Counted from the stretch's first letter, positions 50,906 to 60,775 are shown. The stretch: DNA of 64,000 nucleotides from Streptomyces lunaelactis (GCF_003054555.1 NZ_CP026304.1:3348001-3412000); one strand, 5' to 3'. Notes: generated by a model from the letters alone, not told the origin. Translations and numbers: made by a program.

Positions 50906-51671
50906 CTCCAGGGTTCCCACCGTCGTCGTCGACGGTGTCCACATCACGTACAAGGTGCACGGCTCCCGCACCGGCAAGGGCAGCGCCACCACCGCACTCA
51001 GCCGGATCGTCTCCCGCAGGGCTGCCCCCGGCATACGCGAGGTGCACGCCGTCAAGGGCGTCAGCTTCGCCGCGTACAAGGGCGAGGCGATCGGCCTGAT
51101 CGGCTCGAACGGCTCGGGCAAGTCGACCCTGCTCAAGGCCATCGCGGGTCTGCTGCCACCCACCAAGGGCAAGGTCTTCACCGAGGGCCAGCCCTCACTG
51201 CTGGGCGTGAACGCCGCGCTGATGGGCGATCTGACCGGCGAGCGCAACGTCATCCTCGGCGGACTCGCGATGGGCATGACCCGCGAGCAGATCCACGAGC
51301 GCTACGACGACATCGTCGACTTCTCGGGGATCAACGAAAAGGGCGACTTCATCTCGCTGCCGATGCGCACGTACTCCTCCGGCATGGGCGCCCGGCTGCG
51401 CTTCTCGATCGCCGCCGCGAAGAGCCATGACGTACTGCTGATCGACGAGGCGCTCTCCACCGGCGACGCCCGCTTCCAACGACGCAGCCGGGAGCGCATC
51501 GACGAGCTGCGCCAGGAGGCCGGCACGGTCTTCCTGGTCAGCCACAGCAACGGAACGATCACCCAGACCTGCGACCGCGCGATCTGGCTGGAGGCAGGGA
51601 CGCTGCGGATGGACGGTCCCGCCAAGGAGGTCGTCGCGGCCTACGAGGCGGTCACGGGCGGCAGGAAATAG
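50898..51671 (+). CDS. ABC ATPase of polysaccharide export (TagH/Wzt type)
   Basis: 257 residues from a GTG at 50898. An unusual N-terminal stretch (about 20-50) precedes Walker A GSNGSGKST, signature YSSGMGARLRFSIA, Walker B VLLIDEALSTGD and a His switch (VSHSNG). The variant signature YSSGM and the DEAL-x-TGD Walker B are those of O-antigen/teichoic acid exporters. There is no C-terminal carbohydrate-binding domain. It partners the overlapping permease gene. Confidence 0.9.
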   Translation: MADSRVPTVVVDGVHITYKVHGSRTGKGSATTALSRIVSRRAAPGIREVHAVKGVSFAAYKGEAIGLIGSNGSGKSTLLKAIAGLLPPTKGKVFTEGQPSLLGVNAALMGDLTGERNVILGGLAMGMTREQIHERYDDIVDFSGINEKGDFISLPMRTYSSGMGARLRFSIAAAKSHDVLLIDEALSTGDARFQRRSRERIDELRQEAGTVFLVSHSNGTITQTCDRAIWLEAGTLRMDGPAKEVVAAYEAVTGGRK

Positions 51672-51720
51672 CCTCGACATACGCCAGAAAATGCCCCAAA
51701 GCGGGCTAAAGTGCGGCCCG

Positions 51721-53013
51721 ATGACGACTCATCGGATCGCCCGGCCCGCCCCTGGCTCCGCCCAGCCCGCTCCTGACTCCGCCCGGCCCGCCCCTGGCTC
51801 TCCGCCCCGCCACGGCTCCGCACAGGCCACCGCCCTCGGCGCCGTCTGGGCGGCCACCCGCATCGCGATGCTGCTCCTGCTCATCGTCGACCGGCTCGGC
51901 GACAGCGGAGTCGCCGGCGAGGTGCACACCCTCTACCGGAGCTGGTACGAGCAGCTCAGCCAGGGCGCGTTCCCCCTGGACGACGTCACCTGGCAGTACC
52001 CGCCCGGCGCCGCGCTGGTGTTCCTCTCCCCCGGGACGCTGCCCTGGCTCACCTACTTCCAGGCCTTCGTCGCACTCACCCTCCTCGCCGACGCGGTCGT
52101 CACCCTCGCGCTCGCCCGCGCGGGAGTGCACGGCGCCTGGATGTGGGTGTGCGGGCTGCCGCTCCTGCTGCACCTCCCCTTCGCGCGGTACGACGTGCTG
52201 GTCACCGCCATCGCCGTGGTCGCCCTGCTCGCCATGCGGGGACGGCCGCGCCTCGGCGGGGCGCTCGCCGGGCTCGGCGCGATGATCAAGGTCTGGCCGC
52301 TGCTCACCGTGCTCGGCACACCCCGGGGACGTACGACACGCGCCGCCTGGCTCTCGGCGGCCGCCTCCGCCGCCGCGCTGTTCGCCGCCCTCACCCTCGG
52401 CTTCACGCACACCCTGGACTTTCTGCGGCAACAGGGCGCCAGGGGCGTCCAGATCGAGTCGCTCGGCGGGACCGCGCTCCAGCTCGCGCGGAAGGCGGGC
52501 TGGGCGGGCAAGGTCAGCTACCAGTACGGGGCCTTCGAGTTCACCGGCCCCTATGTGTCGAGCGTGGCGCGGCTCTCGCTGCTGCTGACCGCCGTCGCGC
52601 TGGGCTGGCTGCTGCTGTGGCGGGTCAGGGCCAGGTACTGGACCACGGCCACGCCCTTCGACGCCTCGCTCGCCGCCGTACTGATCTTCACCGTCACCAG
52701 CCGCGTCATCAGCCCGCAGTACATGGTCTGGCTGCTCGGCCTCGCCGCGGTCTGCCTCACCTCCCGGCACACGACGCAGCGTCCGGTCGCACTCCTGCTG
52801 CTGCCGGCAGCCGCGCTGAGCACGCTCGCCTATCCACTGCTCTACCAGGATGTCCTGGACGGCACTCCGCTCGGCGTGCTGCTCATGGTCGTACGGAACG
52901 GGCTGCTGGTCACCGCGGCCGCGCTCTCCTGCCGACGGCTGTGGACGGCCACGGCCACGCGGACGTCAGTCGCCGGACGGGCTCCGGTGTTGACGAGCCC
53001 GTCCGGCGACTGA
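51721..53013 (+). CDS. GT87-type polytopic membrane glycosyltransferase
   Basis: 430 residues from ATG 51721. A Pro/Ala/Ser tail of about 35 residues with imperfect repeats comes before 9-10 membrane helices. The first outside loop has YRSWYEQLSQGAFPLDD and VTWQYPPGAAL, typical of GT87/DUF2029 mannosyltransferases using polyprenyl-phosphate sugars. A conserved helix reads RYDVLVTAIAVVALLAM. It follows the export ABC pair, so it may glycosylate the exported polymer; this is inference. The last codons lie within a terminator hairpin. Confidence 0.82.
   Translation: MTTHRIARPAPGSAQPAPDSARPAPGSPPRHGSAQATALGAVWAATRIAMLLLLIVDRLGDSGVAGEVHTLYRSWYEQLSQGAFPLDDVTWQYPPGAALVFLSPGTLPWLTYFQAFVALTLLADAVVTLALARAGVHGAWMWVCGLPLLLHLPFARYDVLVTAIAVVALLAMRGRPRLGGALAGLGAMIKVWPLLTVLGTPRGRTTRAAWLSAAASAAALFAALTLGFTHTLDFLRQQGARGVQIESLGGTALQLARKAGWAGKVSYQYGAFEFTGPYVSSVARLSLLLTAVALGWLLLWRVRARYWTTATPFDASLAAVLIFTVTSRVISPQYMVWLLGLAAVCLTSRHTTQRPVALLLLPAAALSTLAYPLLYQDVLDGTPLGVLLMVVRNGLLVTAAALSCRRLWTATATRTSVAGRAPVLTSPSGD
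52971..53008. terminator. terminator overlapping the GT87 3' end
   Basis: CGCCGGACGGGCTC/GAGCCCGTCCGGCG, perfect 14-base arms. The right arm merges with the dispersed repeat AGCCCGTCCGGCG-n2-TGAG also found after murA. A second small hairpin (53021-53047) includes the gdhB stop. Confidence 0.65.
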
Positions 53014-53043
53014 GAAGACCCTGAGCGGCCCCGGGGACACCGC

Positions 53044-56000
53044 TCAGCTGTGCGTACGCAGCAGCTGCCGCATCGTCCGCATCGCGACCGACAGGTTCGC
53101 CAGGTCGAAGGCGTCGGAGCCCTGGATCTCCTCCAGAGTCGTGCGCGCCCGTCCCAGCAGCGCCCCGCTCTTCTGCTCCCACGCCTTGAACCGATCCTCG
53201 GGCGTCGAGGTGCCGTTCCCCACGGTGAGCACGTCGGCCGTCAGCGCGGCATGCGCCGCGTACAGGTCCTCGCGGATGGAGGCGCGGGCCATCGACTGCC
53301 AGCGGTCGGCCCGCGGCAGCTCGATGATCCGGTCCATCAGCTGCGTGATCCGCAGCCGGTCCGCGAGGTCGTAGTACACCTCGGCGACCGCCATCGGCTC
53401 CTTTTCGGTCCGGTCCGCGATCGCGACGATGTCGAGCGTCGGGAAGGCGGACGAGAACCCGGCCACCCGCAGCGCCAGCGACTCCGGCACTCCCGCCTCG
53501 GTGAGCTCGTCCAGGATGCCCTGGTACCACTCCAGGTCAGCGCCGCGCAGCATCTTCGGCAGCTCCGCCCAGACCTCCTCCACGCGCTCGGCGAAGAAGT
53601 CGATGGTCTCGGCGAGCACCAGCGGCTGCGGCCGGTTGCCCAGCAGCCAACGCGTACCGCGCTCGACGAGGCGGCGCGAGTGCAGCCGGATACGGGTCTG
53701 GACGTCGGCCGGGACGACATTGTCGAGTGCCTCGACGGCGTCCCACACCACACTCAGTTCGAAGATCTCGCGGGCCGCCGTCTGCGCCCGCACGATCTCC
53801 TCGACCGATGCGCCCGTCTCCTCCCGCAGCCGGTGCAGGAAGGTCGAACCACCGGTGTTCACGGTGTCGTTGACCAGCACCGTCGTGACGATCTCGCGGC
53901 ACAGCGCGTGCCCGTCGATCGCCTCGCCGAACTTCTCGCGCAGCGGCTTGGGGAAGTACGCGTGCAGCAGCCGGCGCAGATACGGGTCGTCCGGCAGAGC
54001 CGTCCCGATCAGCTCCTCCGCAAGCGTGATCTTGGTGTACGCGAGCAGGACGGACAGCTCCGGCTGGCTGAGCCCCTTGCCGGCGTTGAGCAGCTCGCGG
54101 ATCTGACGGTCGTTGGGCAGGAACTCCAGCGCCCGGTCCAGATTCCCGTCCCGCCCCAGCCGCCGCATGAAGCGCTGGTGGGCGTGGAGCAGCGAAGGCG
54201 ACTGCGTGACGGCGTTGGACAGGGCGACGTTCTGCGCGTAGTTGTTGCGCAGCACCAGCTTGCCGACCTCGTCGGTCATCTCGGCGAGCAGCTTGTTCCG
54301 CTGCTTGACGGTCATGTCGCCGTCCGTGACCAGGCCGTTGAGCAGGATCTTGATGTTCACCTCGTGGTCGGAGGTGTCCACGCCCGCGCTGTTGTCGATC
54401 GCGTCGGTGTTGATGTGGCCGCCGTTGCGGTCGAACTCGATCCGGCCGAGCTGGGTCAGACCCAGGTTGCCGCCCTCGCCGACGACCTTGACACGCAGGT
54501 CCTGGCCGTTGACGCGGATCGCGTCGTTGGCCTTGTCGCCGACGTCGGCGTTGGACTCGGTGGAGGCCTTGACGTACGTACCGATGCCGCCGTTCCACAG
54601 CAGGTCGACGGGGGCCTTGAGGATCGTCTGCATCAGCTCGGCGGGCGTCATCTTGAGGATGCCGGGCTCGATGCCGAGGGCCTCGCGCAGCTGCGCGTTG
54701 ACCGGGATCGACTTGGCAGTACGGAGGTGGATGCCGCCGCCCTGCGACAGCAGCTCCTTGTCGTAGTCGGCCCACGAGCTGCGCGGCAGCTCGAACAGCC
54801 GGCGTCGCTCGGCGTACGAGGTGGCCGCGTCCGGATTCGGGTCGATGAAGATGTGCCGGTGGTCGAAGGCCGCGACGAGCCGGATGTGCTCGCTGAGCAG
54901 CATGCCGTTGCCGAACACGTCGCCGGACATGTCGCCGACTCCGACGACCGTGAAGTCCTCGGTCTGGGTGTCGATGCCGAGCTCGCGGAAGTGCCGCTTG
55001 ACGGACTCCCAGGCACCGCGGGCCGTGATGCCCATGCCCTTGTGGTCGTATCCGGCGGAGCCGCCCGATGCGAAGGCGTCCCCGAGCCAGAAGTTGTACG
55101 CGACCGCGACCTCGTTGGCGATGTCGGAGAAGGACGCGGTGCCCTTGTCCGCGGCGACGACGAGGTAGGTGTCGTCCTCGTCGTGCCGGACGACGTCGGC
55201 CGGCGGGACGACCTCACCCGCCACCATGTTGTCGGTGATGTCGAGCAGGGCCGAGATGAAGATCTTGTAGCAGGCGATGCCCTCGGCGAGCCAGGCGTCA
55301 CGGTCCACGGACGGGTCCGGGAGCTGCTTGGCGACGAAGCCGCCCTTCGCGCCGACCGGCACGATCACGGTGTTCTTCACCATCTGCGCCTTGACCAGGC
55401 CGAGGATCTCCGTACGGAAGTCCTCGCGCCGGTCGGACCAGCGCAGACCGCCGCGCGCGACCTTGCCGAAGCGCAGGTGCACACCTTCGACGCGCGGGGA
55501 GTACACCCAGATCTCGTACGCCGGGCGGGGTGCCGGCAGATCGGGGATGGCCTGCGGGTCGAACTTCATCGACACATAGCCGTGCTGCTCACCGCCGACC
55601 GCTTCCTGCCCCCTCATACCGCTTCCATCGCCGGCGCTCTGGAAGTAATTGGTCCGCAGCGTCGCCTTGATGACGGTGAGGAAGGAGCGCAGGATCCGGT
55701 CCTCGTCCAGGCTCGCGACCTGGTCGAGCGCGCCGTCCAGCTCCTCGAGGAGACCGTCGGTCAGCTCGGTGCCCGCCCGCTGGCGAGCCGGCGACATCCT
55801 GGCCTCGAAGAGGGAGATCAGCAGGCGGGTGGTGTGGACGTTGGTACGGAGGGTGTCCTCCATGTAGTCCTGGCTGAAGGTCGAACCGGCCTGGCGCAGG
55901 TACTTGGCATAGGCGCGCAGCACCATCGCCTGCCGCCAGCTCAGCCCGGCGCCGAGGACGAGGGAGTTGAAGCCGTCGTTCTCGGCCTCGCCCTTCCAGA

Positions 56001-58014
56001 CCGCGGAGAACGCGTCCTGGAAGCGCTCGCGGGCGTCGTCGGCGAGATAGTCGCCGTTGCCCGTGGCGTGCGGCAGGCGCAGCCCGAAGTCGTAGATCCA
56101 CGCGGTCGTACGGTCCGAGCAGCGCAGCTCGTACGGCCGCTCGTCGACGACCTCGCAGCCGAGCCGCTGCAGCACCGGCAGGACGGCGGACAGCGAGACC
56201 TGCTCGCCCCCGCGGTAGATCTTGAAGCGGCGCTCGCCGGGGCCCGCGCCGACCGGCTCGTACAGGGAGAGCGCGAAGTCCTTGCCCGAGCGGGTCAGCT
56301 GATCGATGTGGACGAGGTCGGCGACGGCCGCGCGCGGCGAGTGGTCGGCCTTGTAACCCTCGGGGAAGGCGTTGCCGTAACGGCGCAGCAGCTCGGCGGC
56401 GCGCTCCTCGCCGCACTCGGCGTTGAGCGCCTCGCCGAAGCCGTCGGCCCAGGAGCGGGCGGCCTCCACGAGCCGGGCCTCGATGCGGTCCTTGTCGGCG
56501 TCGGTGAGGTCGGGGAGCTCGGTGCCGGGCTGGACGCGGATGACGAAGTGCAGCCTGGACAGCACCGATTCGGTGTGCAGGGCCGTGAAGTCGACCGGCG
56601 TACGGCCGTTCAGCTCCTCCAGCAGGATGTCGGTCAGGCGCAGCCGTACATCGGTGGTGAAGCGGTCGCGCGGCAGGTAGACGAGGGCGGAGTAGTAACG
56701 GCCGTACTCGTCCTGGCGCAGGTACAGCCGCAGCCGACGGCGCTCCTGGAGGTAGAGGACGGACGTGACGATGGAACGCAGCTGGTCGACCGGGGTCTGG
56801 AACAGCTCGTCGCGCGGGTAGGTCTCCAGGATCTGCAGCAGGTCGCGGCCGTCGTGGCTGGTGGGCGCGAAGCCCGCGCCCTCGAGCACCTCCTGGACCT
56901 TGCGGCGGATGACCGGGACGCGGCGCACGGACTCGGTGTACGCGGCGGAGGAGAACAGGCCCAGGAAGCGGCGCTCACCGATGACGTTGCCCGCGGCGTC
57001 GAACTTCTTCACCCCGATGTAGTCGAGGTAGGAGGGCCGGTGCACGGTCGAGCGGCTGTTGGCCTTCGTCAGCACGAGCAGCTTGTGCTCGCGTGCCTTG
57101 GCACGGGCGTCGGCGGGCAGTCTGCTGAAGGAGGGGCTGACCGGGTGCGACTCGTCCTCGCTGTGCGGGGGGTCCGAGCGCAGAATGCCGAGCCCGGTGC
57201 CGGCGACGGCGGCCAGCGCGTCGTTCTCGGTGAGCTCGTACTCGCGGTAGCCGAGGAAGGTGAAGTGGTCGTCGGCGAGCCAGCGCAGCAGCTCCCGCGC
57301 CTCGTCGACCTCCTGGTCGCGCAGATCGTCGGCGGTCGGCTCGCTGGGCAGCTCTTCGGCGATGCGCAGCGCGGCGTCGCGCATCTTCTCCCAGTCCTCG
57401 ACGGTCTCACGTACGTCGGACAGGACCCGCAGCAGATCGGTGGTCATCTGCTTCAGATCGGCCCGGTCGGTCTCGCGGTCGACCTCGACATGGATCCAGG
57501 ACTCGACGAGAGCGTCGTGCGCAAGCGCCTTGCCGTTGCTCTCGGAGGGCAGCACCTCGATGAGCTTGCCCGTCAGATCCCGCCGCACCATGACCTGCGG
57601 GTGGATCACGACATGGATGCCACGGCCCTGGCGGGAGAGCTCATTGGTGACCGAGTCGACGAGGAAGGGCATGTCGTCGGTGACGACCTCGACGACGGAG
57701 TGACTGCAGGTCCACCCGTTCTCTTCCACGGTCGGGGTGTGGACCCGCACATTGGCCGTCCCCTGGGGGCGGTTCTCGGCCAGCCTGTAGTGGGAAACGG
57801 CCGCGCCGAAAACGTCGACCGGGTCGCGGTCGGCGAGGTCCTCGGGAGCGGTGTGCAGGTAGTAGCGCTGGAGGTACGTGAGCAGAGCGCCCTGGTCCGG
57901 ACGCTCCCCTCGTTCGGACCCAGTCGGAAGGTGCCCCCCGAGCGGGCTGTTCTCAGCTACCCGGGCAGCCCGTTCGAGCAGCTCGGCCTTGGCTTCGTCC
58001 AGCTTGGTCTGCAT
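53044..58014 (-). CDS. gdhB: NAD-specific glutamate dehydrogenase, 180-kDa type
   Basis: 1656 residues, standard for the L_180 class. The N-terminal half holds ACT-like regulatory domains and a helical region. The catalytic core near residues 840-1250 has GGLRWSDRREDFRTEILGL, then MVKNTVIVPVGAKGGFVAK with the substrate Lys, and a dinucleotide domain (VVGVGDMSGDVFGNGML). It interconverts glutamate and 2-oxoglutarate, mainly in catabolic use of amino acids. It starts at ATG 58014 with GAGGAC immediately upstream. It is a single large gene convergent with GT87. Confidence 0.95.
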   Translation of the reverse strand: MQTKLDEAKAELLERAARVAENSPLGGHLPTGSERGERPDQGALLTYLQRYYLHTAPEDLADRDPVDVFGAAVSHYRLAENRPQGTANVRVHTPTVEENGWTCSHSVVEVVTDDMPFLVDSVTNELSRQGRGIHVVIHPQVMVRRDLTGKLIEVLPSESNGKALAHDALVESWIHVEVDRETDRADLKQMTTDLLRVLSDVRETVEDWEKMRDAALRIAEELPSEPTADDLRDQEVDEARELLRWLADDHFTFLGYREYELTENDALAAVAGTGLGILRSDPPHSEDESHPVSPSFSRLPADARAKAREHKLLVLTKANSRSTVHRPSYLDYIGVKKFDAAGNVIGERRFLGLFSSAAYTESVRRVPVIRRKVQEVLEGAGFAPTSHDGRDLLQILETYPRDELFQTPVDQLRSIVTSVLYLQERRRLRLYLRQDEYGRYYSALVYLPRDRFTTDVRLRLTDILLEELNGRTPVDFTALHTESVLSRLHFVIRVQPGTELPDLTDADKDRIEARLVEAARSWADGFGEALNAECGEERAAELLRRYGNAFPEGYKADHSPRAAVADLVHIDQLTRSGKDFALSLYEPVGAGPGERRFKIYRGGEQVSLSAVLPVLQRLGCEVVDERPYELRCSDRTTAWIYDFGLRLPHATGNGDYLADDARERFQDAFSAVWKGEAENDGFNSLVLGAGLSWRQAMVLRAYAKYLRQAGSTFSQDYMEDTLRTNVHTTRLLISLFEARMSPARQRAGTELTDGLLEELDGALDQVASLDEDRILRSFLTVIKATLRTNYFQSAGDGSGMRGQEAVGGEQHGYVSMKFDPQAIPDLPAPRPAYEIWVYSPRVEGVHLRFGKVARGGLRWSDRREDFRTEILGLVKAQMVKNTVIVPVGAKGGFVAKQLPDPSVDRDAWLAEGIACYKIFISALLDITDNMVAGEVVPPADVVRHDEDDTYLVVAADKGTASFSDIANEVAVAYNFWLGDAFASGGSAGYDHKGMGITARGAWESVKRHFRELGIDTQTEDFTVVGVGDMSGDVFGNGMLLSEHIRLVAAFDHRHIFIDPNPDAATSYAERRRLFELPRSSWADYDKELLSQGGGIHLRTAKSIPVNAQLREALGIEPGILKMTPAELMQTILKAPVDLLWNGGIGTYVKASTESNADVGDKANDAIRVNGQDLRVKVVGEGGNLGLTQLGRIEFDRNGGHINTDAIDNSAGVDTSDHEVNIKILLNGLVTDGDMTVKQRNKLLAEMTDEVGKLVLRNNYAQNVALSNAVTQSPSLLHAHQRFMRRLGRDGNLDRALEFLPNDRQIRELLNAGKGLSQPELSVLLAYTKITLAEELIGTALPDDPYLRRLLHAYFPKPLREKFGEAIDGHALCREIVTTVLVNDTVNTGGSTFLHRLREETGASVEEIVRAQTAAREIFELSVVWDAVEALDNVVPADVQTRIRLHSRRLVERGTRWLLGNRPQPLVLAETIDFFAERVEEVWAELPKMLRGADLEWYQGILDELTEAGVPESLALRVAGFSSAFPTLDIVAIADRTEKEPMAVAEVYYDLADRLRITQLMDRIIELPRADRWQSMARASIREDLYAAHAALTADVLTVGNGTSTPEDRFKAWEQKSGALLGRARTTLEEIQGSDAFDLANLSVAMRTMRQLLRTHS

Positions 58015-58457
58015 GTCCTCTGGCTCCTGTCGCGCGCCGTTGCGTGACGTAGGGGGAAGAAAGCGGCGCGACGCAACGACGCGGGGTGTCCGGTCGCAGT
58101 CGACGTTATGCCGCGGTGAGAGACGTCCGAGCCGTTATCGGCCAAGTGAGGCAACCGGCTCGGAACGGGGAGAGCAACGATCACCCGGGCGCTGTGGCAC
58201 TCCGGGCGCAGGCCGGGGGCTTCGCTGCCCCCGCGGCGTATCGCGCTGATCACGGGTCAAGGCTATCGCCCCGCCCCCCCGACCCGTCATGAGCCGTATG
58301 TGTACAAAAGAGGGGCCCGAAGTTTGACAGTCTGGACAGTGACACAGGCCCTCTTGGCAAACAGCCCCTCGCGGTGCACGTTGACGGTGACGACACGGAC
58401 ACCGTCGACAGCCCCAAATCCGGGAGTACCGTCGACAGCCCGACACCGGGAGCAGCC
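58015..58457. other. 443-base divergent region gdhB/DJ-1
   Basis: No convincing gene. A TTTGACAGTCTGGACAGTGAC stretch (58323-58343) has a GACAGT direct repeat and may belong to the DJ-1 gene promoter. ACCGTCGACAGCCC is repeated twice (near 58400 and 58431) just before that gene. The gdhB promoter was not identified. Confidence 0.5.
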
Positions 58458-59024
58458 ATGACAGCGAAGATCCTGATCGTCACCGGCGACGCAGCCGAGT
58501 CCCTCGAAGTCCTCTACCCGTACCAGCGGCTGCTGGAAGAAGGGTACGAGGTCCATATCGCGGCCCCCGCCCGCAAGAAGCTGCAGTTCGTCGTGCACGA
58601 CTTCGAGCCGGGCTTCGACACCTACACCGAGAAGCCGGGCTACACCTGGCCCGCGGACCTGGCCTTCTCGGAGGTCGATCCCGGACAGTACGCCGCACTG
58701 GTGATCCCGGGCGGCCGCGCCCCGGAGTATCTGCGCAACGACCCCGAGCTCCGCAAGCTCCTGAAGTCCTTCTTCGACGCCGACAAGCCCGTCGCCCAGA
58801 TCTGCCACGGGCCGCTGCTGACGGCGGCGATGGGCAGCCTGGAGGGCCGCAGGGTCACCGCGTACCCGGCTCTGGAGCTGGACATGCAGGCGGCGGGAGC
58901 GAGCTTCCAGGACGTGGAAGTGGTCGTGGACGGCACGCTGGTCTCCTCGCGCGCCTGGCCCGACCACTCCGCGTGGATGCGGGAGTTCCTGAAGGTCCTG
59001 CGGGCGAAGGCACCGGTGACCTAG
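58458..59024 (+). CDS. DJ-1/PfpI family protein
   Basis: 188 residues from ATG 58458. The family core is complete: KILIVTGDAAESLEVLYPYQ at the start, VIPGGRAPEYL with the conserved glycines, and the nucleophile elbow AQICHGPLL with the reactive Cys and adjacent His. Members act as glyoxalase/deglycase-like or stress proteins; many lack proven protease activity. An in-frame ATG at 58374 would add 28 unrelated residues including the repeated stretch. Confidence 0.9.
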   Translation: MTAKILIVTGDAAESLEVLYPYQRLLEEGYEVHIAAPARKKLQFVVHDFEPGFDTYTEKPGYTWPADLAFSEVDPGQYAALVIPGGRAPEYLRNDPELRKLLKSFFDADKPVAQICHGPLLTAAMGSLEGRRVTAYPALELDMQAAGASFQDVEVVVDGTLVSSRAWPDHSAWMREFLKVLRAKAPVT

Positions 59025-59100
59025 GGTCTTCCGTCTGGATCAGGCCGGATGCGTGAGCGGCCCGCGCGGAGCGGCTGATGTCATTGCGGTGCGTGCGATC

Positions 59101-59160
59101 GCAAGGCGGAGGAGGTCGGCATGGCGGAGCCATGCCGACCGACGACAACGCGGCGAGCCG
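59101..59160. repeat. dispersed intergenic repeat, copy B
   Basis: It begins GCAAGGCGGAGGA and ends GACGACAACGCGGCGAG like copy A at 24864, but its centre is an 11-bp perfect hairpin (GGTCGGCATGG/CCATGCCGACC, 59114-59140). It may also terminate the HAD or DJ-1 transcripts. Confidence 0.6.
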
Positions 59161-59213
59161 GCGGGGTGCCCGCTCAGGCAGCCGGCTGCCGTCTCGGCAG
59201 CGGCGCTACCCGC

Positions 59214-59876
59214 TCAGGCGACCAGCCGCACGGCCTCCTCCACGGCTTCGGCGAGGCTGTCCACCACGGGCACGCCCACCGCCTCCAGGCTGGCCCTGCT
59301 GTGCGAACCGCCCGTGTAGAGCACGGCCCTCGCGCCGACGTGCGCCGCCGCCACGGCGTCGTCGACCGCGTCACCGATCACCACCGTGCGGTCCGGGGCG
59401 ACCCCGACCAGGGCCGCGAGGTGGCGCTCCATGTGCAGGGCCTTTGTGCCGCCGGAGGGTCCGGTGCGCCCGTCGACGCGTATGAAGTGGCTCTCGATGC
59501 CGTACCCCCGTACGACCGGGACCAGCTGCTCGTGCCCGAACATGCTCAGCAGCGACTGGCTGCGGCCGGCCAGCCGCCACTCGCTCAGCAGGTCCTCGAC
59601 GCCCTCGGTCAGCCCGCAGCCGATGCGGTGCTCGCTGTAGTGCCGGTGGAAGGCCTCGTCCATGACCTCCCACTCGGCGTCCGACGGCAGCCGGCCCATC
59701 AGCCGCTCGTAGAACCGGGGAATCGGTACGCAGTACAGCTCGCGGTACCGCTCGAGCGTGATCGGCTCCAGGCCGATCTCCTCGAAGGCGGCGTTGGTCG
59801 CCCCGATGACCGCGTTGATGTCGTCGAGCAGTGTGCCGTTCCAGTCCCAGACCAGATGCGTGCTGTGCTTCCCCAT
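59214..59876 (-). CDS. HAD-superfamily hydrolase
   Basis: 220 residues with a C1-type cap. Motif I is DWNGTLLDD, with the nucleophile Asp present but the usual second Asp replaced by Asn. Motif II Ser is in SLLSMFG, motif III Lys in GGTKALHM, motif IV in VVIGDAVDD. It resembles phosphoglycolate/beta-phosphoglucomutase-like phosphatases. Asn at the acid/base position can slow dephosphorylation. Substrate is unknown. Confidence 0.88.
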   Translation of the reverse strand: MGKHSTHLVWDWNGTLLDDINAVIGATNAAFEEIGLEPITLERYRELYCVPIPRFYERLMGRLPSDAEWEVMDEAFHRHYSEHRIGCGLTEGVEDLLSEWRLAGRSQSLLSMFGHEQLVPVVRGYGIESHFIRVDGRTGPSGGTKALHMERHLAALVGVAPDRTVVIGDAVDDAVAAAHVGARAVLYTGGSHSRASLEAVGVPVVDSLAEAVEEAVRLVA

Positions 59877-59990
59877 GCGAAAACCGTACCGGGCGGGTCC
59901 GACAACCGGCCGCCGGATCGGAGATCACGCAGGTCAGGCGGCCGGTGGCCAGTGGGTCGCCGGGGGCCCAGTGGGTCAGGGTCGCCGAGG

Positions 59991-60497
59991 TCAGGCGATG
60001 AGGTTCGGGATCTCCTGCACCCCGTACCAGAGCAGCTCGTGGTCCTCCGCGCCGTCCACCGTGAACTGGGCGTCGTCGTCACCCTGGTCAGCCGCCCCCA
60101 GCGCGTCCGCCGCCGCCGACACATCGTCCACCGCGTCGTCGGCGTCCACATGCACCGCCGCCGCCTTGGCCAGCGGCACCGCGGACGCGATCCGCACCTC
60201 GCCGAGCGCGCTCGCCACGAGCACCCGGTCGGGATCGGCGACCGCGTCCTGGTCCGGTACGTCGACGGCGACGACGACCCGGCGCCTGGCCGCTGCCGGA
60301 TCACCCGCGAGCAGCCGCAGCGAGGCGGCAGCGGCACGGCTCAGCGCGGCGTACTCGAGCTCCTCGATGTCGTCGGAGACGTACCACTCACGCAGTCCCG
60401 GGGTGACGGCATAGGCGACGAGCGGACCCGGGCCCAGTTTGCCCGCCTTGTGCGCCTCTGCGAGACCGGGAGGGGTCAGGGGGACGTAGACGCGCAT
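59991..60497 (-). CDS. small conserved actinobacterial protein (DUF6912-like)
   Basis: 168 residues from ATG 60497. It begins MRVYVPLTPPGLAEAHKAGK and has a conserved ALREWY-like segment (LREWYVSDDIEELEYAALSR), an Asp-rich middle and ends WYGVQEIPNLIA. It is soluble, with no cysteines or membrane segment. I recall this start as the DUF6912 family; function is unknown. It is downstream of no gene on its strand within the window other than across the divergent Rv3235-like gene. Confidence 0.8.
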   Translation of the reverse strand: MRVYVPLTPPGLAEAHKAGKLGPGPLVAYAVTPGLREWYVSDDIEELEYAALSRAAAASLRLLAGDPAAARRRVVVAVDVPDQDAVADPDRVLVASALGEVRIASAVPLAKAAAVHVDADDAVDDVSAAADALGAADQGDDDAQFTVDGAEDHELLWYGVQEIPNLIA

Positions 60498-60775
60498 GGC
60501 TGGCCGCTTTCGTAGTCGGAAGACGCCCTCAGGATACGTGCGACGTCCCCCTTCGGGGTGCCGCTCCTGGGCTCGCGCACCGTCACTCGGGATACCCCGC
60601 GCCCCGGCCCGCCACGGCCCGAGGCCGCCCTTCGTCACCCTGATAGGTGAACTGCTCCTCGACCCCGGCCGGCGCCCGCACACATTGCGGCCGCGCGCCC
60701 CGCCCCCGTAGAAGATCACCAGTGAAGTTACCGCCCGGTATCGAATCCGGGCCCGGCATATCGGGGGCGATCTGC

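Noticed and set aside
53050..58047. 1665-residue open frame on the plus strand
   Set aside because: Exact antisense of gdhB. The translation is Arg/Gly/Val/Asp/Leu-rich without any motif and is a GC-bias shadow.
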